Below, piece by piece: positions 10,515-22,500 of a stretch of 64,000 nt of DNA (positions are counted from its first letter, which is position 1; each line of letters starts with the position of its first letter). The notes under the pieces are model-generated. The model was not told where the DNA came from. It worked only from the letters and a program-made list of their open reading frames with translations, and searched no databases. The position numbers and the translations under genes were made by a program. The stretch spans positions 217,160 through 281,159 of the forward strand of contig NW_003140820.1 of the NCBI RefSeq assembly GCF_000003605.2. Direction: 5' to 3'. The DNA is from Saccoglossus kowalevskii (taxonomy: Eukaryota > Hemichordata > Enteropneusta > Harrimaniidae).

Positions 10515-13500
10515 TCTATTTATTTATCTATTTATTTATTTATTTATCTATTTATTTATTTATTTATTCATTTATTTATCTATTTATTTATTTATTTATT
10601 CATTTATTTATTTATTACAAACAATCAATTATATTTTTCTTTGCAAAGAATTGGTATTTATAGGGAATTGGTGGTCAGGCTCTGAAATCGTTCTATACAG
10701 CGAGACGAAAGATCATCATATGTGGGGCCATGAGTCGTCCCTCATCATATTAAACCATCACGACGAGATTGATTGGCTGTTTGGCTGGATTTTATGTTTT
10801 CACTATAATGTGCTTGGTGTAAGTATGCCATAGCAAGCATGGTGCTAACACCGGCATGAAGTCTGAAGTTTTTTCTTCCTCGACATGAACATGGCGTGCT
10901 CACTGTTTAATTTTTTTTCTCTGCAACATTGTTTAGTTCAATAAGTAGTAGTACTTGGCTGAGTTTATTCTGACCCTTCTGCCAATACTTGTCTCACCCA
11001 CTGTTCAAAGTAGAACATTCCTCAATTCCCAGAATGCATTTCTCTCACCGAAAGTTGTGAGAAGGATCCTATTTAATCTCCGTTGTGAAATCCTCCAATG
11101 GTGAGCATAGCCACGTTCTGTTGGTAACAAGAACTTCTGATTTCAGCCAGGAGAGCTGACAGTCCAGCTCTCTGTATTTAAATAAATGATAACTCCATTC
11201 ACCTTACTATTCTGACAGAAATGGTGTACTTGACCGACTCGTGGTCAAGTAGCAATTGTGTGCTTTACATGACTGATGATGATGTCAAATATCTCGGTAA
11301 GGAGACGGCGCTGGTGATTATGAATCACAAATTTGATGTTGATTGGTTGTTTGGCTGGGTAATAACAGATCGGTACAAGTTATTAGGGGTGAGCATATCT
11401 CTTTAAATTCATGCCATATCTTTAATCCTTCATTAGCAGCAAGTTAAGCAAAATTGGACGTTTGTGACTCTCTAAATGCAAAGCATTCTGGATAAAGCCA
11501 TATATGAGCATTAATTCATGTTTTCATTTCTGGTTTTCATTTTTGTTTTGATTGGAAATCATTTTTTGTTTTCAACTAACAGACTGGTCCACTAATCAAG
11601 CTGTTTCCTTTTTAACAAAATAGACAAACTTTAATTTATCATAAATTTTGATTAAGACCTGTATAGCCATTATGGCCATTTATTTGAAAATTAACCCCAG
11701 AAAAATGATAGAAATGTTGCAACAACATATGGGTACTGAAAGTTGATGTTGTGGGCGATGCAATACCCAGAATCCTTTGCGACATGAAGAAAATCGCTGT
11801 CCGCTGATGCTAAACTTGTATCGTGTTGACTTGGTCCTTATGGGGAGGAATATTTTACAATGTATTTTTGTTTTGTTTCTATAACAAGTTTACCAAATTT
11901 TGACAATTGGATTTTCACGGTACAACTAAGAAAACTGAATTCAAACTGTGTACTAGTAGCAGCTTAATACTGTAAGTTTCGCAATTTATTGACGTATGTG
12001 AGCTCTTGTGAAAATCACTCTGGCTTCCTGTCTAAAAGCGACCGTTTTACAAAATGGCATTCATGCATCTGCTAACAAAAAAGGCATTGCAGGCGACAAG
12101 AAACGTAATATGAGGTAAATTGCTGTGGTGTTTGTCTCATCCACCATCTTCGCCTATCCCATCTTGGAAACTCGTGGGTCAAGTGCGTTAATCAGTGCTT
12201 TGTCTCATGAATCAATACTTGTAAAACTACCTTTTAAAGGACCCCAGTGAAAATGTATATTCACTGCGACTAAATTTCATAATTTCGGCAAAAGTTGTTT
12301 TATTACAGTATTTCCATGTAATGTGTAAGGCATTGCATATTAAAACAGTACATTGTTTTTTTGATGCCAGCCCTAAGGACCAATCAACACCTCTATGGAC
12401 CACAGTCATTCTCTACATGTGGGAACACTTCCAACTTGTACTCAATTACTTCTATACACAGTTACTTTATAAAACAAATATGTCACATTCAAAACTTTCC
12501 TTAAAGTCTCTCCTTTTTGTTTCCCTTAATTTTCACTATGCTTTATTTATTTAAAAATGACTAAAATGTGTTGTTTCTAAGTTTGAAGTGATCCCATCTC
12601 ATGGCTTTGCACACCTTAATGTATTAAATATAGTTTTTTGTTTGTTTTTTCATTTTATTATTCTTTGCAAGGTTCATCTGTTTGTTTCTCTCCTCTCTCC
12701 TCCTTGCCAATAACTTCCTCTCCTACAGTATCTAGCTTATGATGGTCTGAGAATATTGTATTTGAAATATTCTTATTTCTCTAAAAGTTTCATGTTCTGT
12801 AATTTATAGTTTATAGATCACTCAAGTTTAGACAATGTCAATAAAATAAGTGTATGCTCTGACCCCCTCTCTCAGTTGCCTGTCTTCCCTACAGTATAGT
12901 ACGAATGGAATCATCCTAAATTATATTCCCAGAATGCATTGCAGCATCACCATATTTTGCATACTGTGACTGTAGTCTGCACTTTCAGCATTCAAGGGAT
13001 TTTGTGATTTTCTTTTTCTTTACTGTTATTAGGGTGAGAGAGTAAGCATGTCGGAGGGGTGACTCAGGAATCTCTTCTTGGCCTTATTAGTACTAGTATT
13101 TGAATTCTACATTTGAACATGTAAATTTATCACTGACGTTTTTTTTCTTAACATGGGATAATCATATGTGAAAAAATTGTGTAAACTGTTTAATTTTCCC
13201 TGTCCCTTAGACCAGAAAAAAGTATGGGAGGAACATTCTCTGTTATCGGATGCATCACAGTGCGTTCATCTTAGTTGTTATGAATCTTAATAGCTCCAAT
13301 GTCAGCTGTGTCATGCCCCCTCCCTCCCTCCCTCCCTCCCTCCCCTTCCCTCAGACCACCATTTCCTGTTAGAGCTATATACTAATAAATTATATTCCAA
13401 TATCAAATAACATAATTTCCTTGCATTCAATTTTTCTTTTTACATTTTTTAAGAGTTCTGAACTTTTTTACTAATGCTGGCTGAATCCCTTATTGCAATT

Positions 13501-16500
13501 TCAATCTTATGTTATATATACAATGCTCTATATAATAAAATGTCTGCTCTCTGACATCTCAAAAACCACTGGCTGGCTAACTTGATAGTTATGCATATTC
13601 ATTTGAATATACCTATCTAAATGGAATTCTACAAATTACCTTAGGTTAATTAATTTGTCCACTTTTATCGTTTACATGTTTTGTTTAGTGAAAATACATT
13701 TCACACACTTCATGTCACCAAATAAATTTCAAATCTGAAATTAATGTACCGGTAATTTGAATATAATTACTGCCAATCTTTGCACGTTTTGTTGCTGTAT
13801 GTTGATACAATTATATCGAAAACAATGTTAAAGATTAAATCAAAATCAGTTTTAGATTTAATCTGTGCATATTGATTAGCTGATTTGCATAAACAATTAA
13901 TTGCATTTCAAATAAATATTTATATATGCCGCCGTGGAAGTTTTAGTTGAGAGCCTCTAGCTTTATTTAAATAAGATCTCTAAGCACCTCTAACTCCCAA
14001 CATTAAAGTAAAATGACTAACATACACTGCATATTGCTACATGCTCAGAATATATCTCACAATTATCCTTCAAATTATTGTGGAACACCTTTGGGGCGGG
14101 GTGTATAGACAGACAGTTGTGTTGCTTCGTTGAAACCCAGAGTCACTGTCCTCTATCATTATTTTCTGCATACACTTCAAATAACTTATTTTTTAGACTT
14201 GTACCTTTATGAATGTAATGAAAATTGAAATTAGTCAACATACTTGCCTTAAAGATTGACAATACTAGGACATATTGTGACCATACTTTACTTGTCTCTC
14301 TGTCCCTTCCAAGCCAGCATCTTGAAACAAGCCCTGAAATGTATTACTTGTACAAACTATGCACACATAAATATCTGTATCAGGTGGGGAATATATTTAT
14401 GAGTGTATTTGGCTGAATGAAGAAATACTGCGACAGATTGATAGCGTGACTAGCAATAGGAAATTTGGGTTGTAACAACAAATTTTGAATGAACATTTAG
14501 GGAACAGATTCAATAGAAGTTGATGAAACTCTGTAAAGTGTTTTAAGACACTGAAGATAGGGATCAAGGAAGTGGTCTAGGTGCTGCGATGCATCATATG
14601 AAGAGCTGGAAAAGTTTATGGGTTACAATTTGCTGCTGTGATTGAAACTTAATTGACTACATTAACTGTACTTTTTCACATAAAAATTATTTAAAAGCGA
14701 AAATAGCAAAATTAAAAAACCAACGAATTATGCGTTTACAGTACCAAAGATAGATACATAAAGGTTTACTGTACAGTGTTTAAAGAGTTTTATTTTAATA
14801 GCTTCGCTCATTTCTTTTTTCATGATCAAACCATTCCATGGTTAACAAGGTAATGTTATCATTTAATTCAAAGTTAAAACATGGAACTCTCAAAAAGCGA
14901 GATTATCATTATATATTGCATTGTTACCAATATATTTGTATTTCTATTTTTGGTAATATTGTTTTGTCAACTATCAATTCCATTGATGTGTAATAGTCTA
15001 TGTAAACACTTTACATCCCAATGAATGCAGTCCTCGTAATTGACTATTGACTAATTGACCGCCCGTTAGTTAATCAATGAATATGAGTGTGCTTCTGGTG
15101 TCACTGTAAACGCATAGCATTATCTTCTCTCTAATACTCAGTTTCGTTCATATTGAAACAATTTTGTAGGCTCTTAATCTTGACAAAATAATCTGATCTT
15201 ACTTGAGTAGAGCTTGTTTGTGTCAGTCCTGGAACAGTGACTCAAGTGTTTGTATCAAAACTTGTTTTAAAATGTAATGCCTTGTTTACTGAGCAGCAAG
15301 TAGACCTGGGGGGGGGGGGGGTCTTGATATTGCATCGCAGTACAGCCACAGAAAAATACAACAACATAATTTGCCACTGTTATTGTTATTGAATTTACTC
15401 ATTGCCTGTTGATACTGGTTTTTTTTTCATTCATTCTGTCTATTCATGGAAGCTTTTGGCAAACGATGAGACAACAATATTCTGAGCAGTGGCTTGATGC
15501 AGCTGTATTTCGTTATGTTAATTATTGGCTACAACATGATAATTACCATTTAATTAGTAGTATACTAAAACTATGATATATATATATATATATGATTATT
15601 ACTTTAACAATATCTGTCTTCACTTTCTGTCTGTCTGTATGCTCTGTTTTGTGACTTCGCTTCATCATGTGATTTAAGGTCAATTTGTATCACTAATCAT
15701 GTTATCATGCTTTGCTCTTGCTGCATGCATCCCATAATACTTCTTTCTGTACTGCTGCCGTTCGTCAATCACACACCTCACTGCTGATCGCTGCAACACA
15801 GGTAGGTGTTCGTTGCTCGTCGATTATTTTTTTATAAGTATAGTTCCATGTATTGGTAAGTACTGCAGGAGTTAAAAGCAGTTTATTGGAAAATTCACAA
15901 AGTGCAATATTGAAATGGTTGGATATTCTGATCTCTCACCTAGACCCTCATGACCCTTGGTTATTGGTGTCCCTGAATAATTCTCATGAGGAAAAACTTA
16001 GCTTTACCGTATTTGGTCTATCGGTAGTATGGTAGTACAATGTGCATTCACTTATGTAAATGAATTTATGGTCAAAATAAGTCATATTTTTAATAATCCA
16101 GTATATTATAAATATAACTGCTGGTTCACATGTGTTAATATCAGAGATGTGCTTCTAATAGAGAAAATACTGCACAATGCTCTGCTAAAAAGCTGCATAT
16201 CTATTTTTATTTTTGGCTTCTTTATGACAATTTGGGATTTTTTCAGAACCTTCGCACGATGAAATTAAGTAGTTATTCATCTATTGTATTTGTTCTATTA
16301 GAAGCGCATCTCCAATATAAATGCACATATGCCAAAAATTGCATATAAATTATGCTGGGTCTTTGCAATATTACTTTTTATTTGGGTGATATTTCACTGT
16401 GAAAAAAATTATTTAATGACCTCTAGGTGCGAGGTTGAATATGAATCCAAAATTTTGATGTATATAGACAATGCATGTTATGATATCAAGGTAGGTAATA

Positions 16501-19500
16501 GACGAGACGCAATGCAGTCTGTTGATATTTGTCAACCGACATTCTGTGTACAATCAGGTCTTTTGGTTTAGTACGTCTAAGAGTTTTATCCCTGGTAAAG
16601 CTTTCAAATTTGGTTCATTTCAGTGCAGAATTAAGCATTTTTTTTTACTGTACAGAGAGAAATTATAAAAAAAAAAATATTTTCAAATTTGCCAGCCTAC
16701 AGACCTGTATGTATACACTACTCTTATTATTGTAATTAAAATTATCAAGATGTATAATAAAATCATTTTAGTTTTTATAGTTGCTGAATTGTATAAATGT
16801 ATGTTTAATGTGTTTCCCATTGTATGTGCCAACATTATAATTTTGTCTTGCTTTTTGTGGCATGTTTATCACAAACTTTCATGAATTGTGTTTGTGTTTT
16901 CTTTACAGTAAATTAACATATATAATCACGAAATAATTTGATATTCAAATTAATCTTTGTTCAGTTTTAAAGCGTAATAGTCATCATGTGAAGTATACTG
17001 TGTGTATTCTTATTCATGCGGCATGCGAGAGTCTAAGGCCGTCATTTGGTTCTAAAATACTGTACTGCTTGGAATTTATTTTCGCTGAAGGGATGATTCC
17101 GTGAAAATAAAATCCAGCGAATATACTTTTTTTCCTATATTTCACATTAAACTCATCAAAAATCAGTGAAAATAAATTTCAAGCAAAACGCCCAAAAAGC
17201 CTTTTCAGCGAAAATTAATTCCAGCGAAAATAAAGTATTCCACAGTAGGCATCTCGGACAGTTGTCATTTTACAGTCGAAAAATGAAATAATTATTATCA
17301 ATTTTTACACATAACAAAAAAATATTCAACATATAAATAATTGTATAAATGAAATATGAACACATAATGCGCTATGCATATGACTGGCGTTTTAAACATG
17401 ATCGCAAATTTTAAAACGTCACCTATGATTTCGTATTCTAGTCTGTTCCCCTCAACACTGTTGTCCAGTTATACACCAATAATAGTGTATCTGTTCTTAG
17501 CACTGCATGGCCACTGAGTTGATGTTGTCATGTGACCTTCTCCAATCCACTTTGCGTAGTGTTAGTTGCTTTTACATGTTAGTAAGACTATGACCTCTGA
17601 CGTGTTTGAAATTTTTTCATATTGACTGATTTAAATGGGAAATTACATCACTTGCATAATATTTGCCATAGAGGGCGTACTTTGAATTGACAGTGCTAAT
17701 CTCTAAATCGTAGCATTCAAGTAACAGGTGTCAAAATAGTGCGAATCAATTTACTGGGTATGAATTTGTTAACGTCCCCTCAGAGTATAAGTAATACAGG
17801 CATATAATATATTAGAGATGAATTAGCGATATCAGGTAAAAATGTAATATTAGAGAAGCGTAAAATAATCAAGTAGTGTGATTCATTGAGTGACCATTAA
17901 TTAAATTTTTTTTCATATCTGAGTTGCTGTGATTGTAAGTGCATGTTGATTGTATTCTTTGAAAGACTTAGGTTCATTCATCGTCAAGGCAGCCTGCTAC
18001 AATTTTCACTGTTATATGTGCAAATTTACCTTAAGTTAAGGGGTACATATTAGCATATAGGAATCAGTGGTGGCTGAAAATTATTTCTAGACAATCCTTA
18101 GCACATATTTTTTGTTGTCTCTTAAAATCCACTTCAAAATTTTCATGTATTTCAATTATATAGACATATTGTTTATTTTATCTTTTTTTCAGTTTAAAAT
18201 TGTTGTTGCATACTCATTCATTATATATAATTTTTCTGCATATATTTGAAATTTTGAGTATTCCTCCAAAAAATTACCTTTGGATTTACTCCTGAATTAA
18301 AAATGTTTAAAAAAAATATGTTCAGTCTGACACATGTCCAATCAGGTGATGCTTTAGTTAAAAACTTCTTTTCTGCGATCTTAGTTTAGTACCGGCCAAT
18401 CTGATTGGTCAGCTGTGAAATACTGTCAAAGATTGATTGGGCAGTTTCTCTGTCATTCTGAATATCTAGGAGTAATTTAGTACTAGTAAATAGCCATGTA
18501 GGAATACACACAACAGAAAAATATATTAGTTATGTCATATTTACAATATTCTTGTTACATCCCTTTTTTGGTTGTCATGTCAACCCAATTTACATATTTT
18601 TGTCTTCATCTTTTAGGCATCTAAAGTGTTTGCAAAGAATTCGTTGAAGTATGTTCCATTTATCGGCTGGTCATGGATATTACTTGAGATGATATTTCTC
18701 CGAAGAGATTGGAATCGAGACAAACCGTACCTGATTGAGCAGCTCAAGGTTCTAGCGGAGTATCCGCTGCATTGCTGGGTGAGACATCATTATGCATAGA
18801 TAATACGGCAAATTTCTACATATCATCACTAATCCTTGTGTCATGTGATTAATAGATAATAGTTTCGAATTATAGGGCAATCAGTCAGTTTCTGTGCAAA
18901 AATGGTGGGTTCATATCTAGGTCGCAGGTTTCCCTAGTTTCCAGCATTCTGATTAGCTATCGAATAAACATTCGTTAGAAAATAGGAAATTGTCACATAT
19001 TTACAACAGAGAGTGCAAGTTTCTAAAGTAACAGCGAAACTTGTCCATTCATGAATACTTTCGATTGGCACAAACAAATGAGTAAACAAAAACTAAAATA
19101 GTGACAGTCGTATTAATAATTTCTGATTTTCGTATTCATGGCTAACTATTGTCACATTTCACTAAATAAACAAAATGTTTGTTGCATCTTCCAGAAAAAA
19201 GTATCAACACCTATAGATAATGTTGCATAATATTAAATTCCAAAATTGGAAGGAAAACAAGATTTGCAATTTTAAAAAAATAAAAAAGGAAGAAGTATTT
19301 ACCACCTTATTGCAATGTTGGGTTCATCATGAATAAAAAAACAAAACAGAAAAAGTGCGAACCATGTATTGTTTGTCATACACTGAAACTTGTACAAGTT
19401 TTTAGCTCCACTGCCAACTTTGTCAAGCAGAGCTTACCATACGAGTGATTGCCTGCCGTCATCTTTTTACTTTTTCGATTTCTTCTTCAAAACTACTTAT

Positions 19501-22500
19501 TGCTTTGATACTTACCGGTAGTGTATATGTATCTTCGGCAGAATTCTCTCAGATTTGTTCATTTTCTAATGATATCTTTAGTTCTTTAATTGAAATATGT
19601 ATTGCTAACAACGGAGCTATCTCAGCTGAGAGACTGCTTGTTCTCATAAAACATGTATGGCCCTTTTCTGAGCCACGACACAAAGAATGAACTACTTTAC
19701 TAATCACAATTTTGATGCAAAGAGTCTCTTTATACAAGCATTATTTTAATAAACAACATCAGGGAGGACTTATGCCTTGGAAGGTGTGGTAAATAAATTC
19801 AAACATGAATTATCTAATCTTGTTGACTATATGTAATTTTCATGGCCAGCTCTCACAATACAATTGACATTTAGTGTCTGGAACAAAAATATTTTATAAA
19901 TATTAAATGTTAAAAATGGCTTTTTTGTATTTATTAGGTGTGTATTGTACCTTGAATTTTTTCTCTTGTATTTCCATTTTAGACACTTCTTTTTTGTGAA
20001 GGAACTCGGTTCACAGAGTCAAAGAAAGCTCGTAGCAATGAAATAGCAAGAGCAAAAGGACTGCCAGAACTTAAACATCATCTATTGCCGAGGACCAAGG
20101 GATTTGTTGTTGTTATGGAGGCATTCAAGGGCAAAGGTAAAGAACAATTTTTATAGTTTGAGTTTTGGCCAAAGCCACTGTACCCGGGGTGAGTTTACGA
20201 CATACACAATGGGAAGGCCAAAGCCACTGCACCCTGGATGAGTGTACTACGGACGCAATTGGGAGAACAAAGCCACTGTATCCAAGGTGAGTGTACCACA
20301 GACACAATGGGGAGACCAAAGCCACAGTACTCTGGGTGAGTGTACCACACACACAATGGAAAGGCCAAAGCCAAAATGTACTATCAGTTCTTGCAGCAAA
20401 GAGAGCGAGAGAGAGCTGTGACATTCATATGTCAAAATTTGTTTTCCAAAAATACAAAAATGTATCTTCTAATGCTGTTCTATTTGTTTTTATGATATTT
20501 TCAGTTCCTGCTATCTATGACTGTACACTTTCATGTTCTGCTGATTATGCCGAACCTACTATGTATAATGTGGTGATGGGCAGAAAATGTCAAGGACACA
20601 TGCTTGTTAGGTGAGCCATCATTTATGTGAAGTTTAAATATATCTCAAAATGCACAGGAAAATATTTTTGAAAAGTGAAGTAGATTTCCAGCTCTCCCTT
20701 CTTCCTATAATTTTATTAGTCCCCGTTCGAACGAAGTCCGAAAACGGGGACTTATAATTCGGTCTCCGTCCGTCCATGCGTCTGGGCGTCTGTGCGTCCG
20801 TGCGTCCGTCCGGAGTCATATCTCAGAATCCCTTGGACCGATTCCGTTCATTCTTTGCTTGTGCCTAGTACTTTATGTGGGACATATGCACATGCAGTTG
20901 TTTAGCGATTTGATTCAAAATGGCCGACTGGCAGCCATCTTGTTTTTTGAAAATGTTGTATTTTGGACATGCTTTGTCAGTTTTCATTCAAACTTGGTAC
21001 ATAGATTATACATGTTAGGATACATGTCCATGATGATTTATTTCACAATTGGATCAAAGATGGCCGACTGGCAGCCATCTTGTTTTTGGAAAATGTAATA
21101 TTTTGGACATGCTTTGTCAGTTTTCATTCAAATTTAGTACATAGATCATACATGTTAGGATACATGTCCCCGACCGTCCGTGAGTTCTTGAGTCTGTCCG
21201 TCCGTCTGTCCGTCCGTCAGTCTGTCCGTCATATTTTAGAATCCTGTGGACCGATTCCGTTCATTCTTTGCATGTGCCTAGTACCTTATGTGGGACATAT
21301 GCACATGCAGTAGTTTAGCGATTCGATTCAAAATGGCCGACTGGCAGCCATCTTGTTTTTTGAAAATGTTGTATTTTGGACATGCTTTGTCAGTTGTCAT
21401 TCAAACTTGGTACATAGATTATACATGTTAGGATACATGTCCATAACGATTTATTTCACAATTGGATCAATGATGGCCAACTGGCAGGCATCTTGTTTTT
21501 GTTTTTTTATGCGGTATCTTGGACGTGCTCTGTCAGTTTTCATTCAAATTTGGCACATACATGTACTTTATACATGTTAGGATGCATGTCCATGACAATG
21601 TGTTTCAAAATCTGGTCAAGGATGGCCGATTGACAGCCATCTGACTTTTTGGCCTTACTACTATATTTCCACAATTTATGTACCATTTTCATTCGTATTT
21701 GGCACATCATACATATCAGTGTGTTTCAGAATCAGATCAAAGATGGCCGAATAACGGCTGTTTTTATTTTGGCCATATTACTATGACACGAAACACGTGT
21801 TTTGATGTAAATAAACAATCTGTTGTATACGCCACTTGGAATTCAAGTTTCAAGGACACACTCGCGACAACCCCTCCGCTTTAATATGATGAGCACAAAG
21901 AGAACTTAACGGGGACTGTGTCATTTTCAATGACTTGTTTAAATTAAGAATGACCTCTTGAAACAAACTCCTGCATTAAAGCAAAGGGATAGTCACCTGT
22001 GCACATGTGAGAATTGAGTTCTAAGGGATGATATCAACACATGCTAAAAACGCAAAGGCTCATGGGTATGTGTTAATGCTTACTGTAAAACATGTTGAAA
22101 AAGCGGCATGCAATTATAGCGAATTGTGGTAAAATGACATAATAGCGAAATGTTGATTTAGCGAATCTTTCTTGTCATTGTTGATTTCTTTGTTTGGCGG
22201 CCATTTTGAATTGATAATAAAGTCATTAGCGACATCTTGAATTAGCGAATCAGTTCCCTCTCTAAATTCGCGAAAAAGACATGCTCGCAAAAAAGACATG
22301 TTTTACAGTATTTGTAAACCACACAATATGGCCGTCTATCGCATGCACAGGTGACGAATCTCCCTGTTTGACAATTGTAATTTTGTTGCTTTTTTGGGGC
22401 AAGTTTTACAGTACAATCAAAGCTGTCTCTACAAGGTTGTACTTTCAACAAAAATTCTCTGAACACCACCCTCTGTGGCATCTTTTCAATTTTAAAATGT

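Noticed and set aside
10345-10833. 162-codon open frame covering the TTTA repeat and exon 2a
   Set aside because: The first 90 or so codons are translated microsatellite (LFIY repeats). Only 10649-10818 is coding, as part of the AGPAT gene.
15781-15830. Donor-like cag|gtaggt as an extra AGPAT exon
   Set aside because: No paired acceptor with a coding frame that would fit between exons 2 and 3.
20859-21580. Several open frames with FWTCFVSFHSNLVHR-like peptides
   Set aside because: They are the ~140-bp units of HINE-2 read in different frames, with no known domain.
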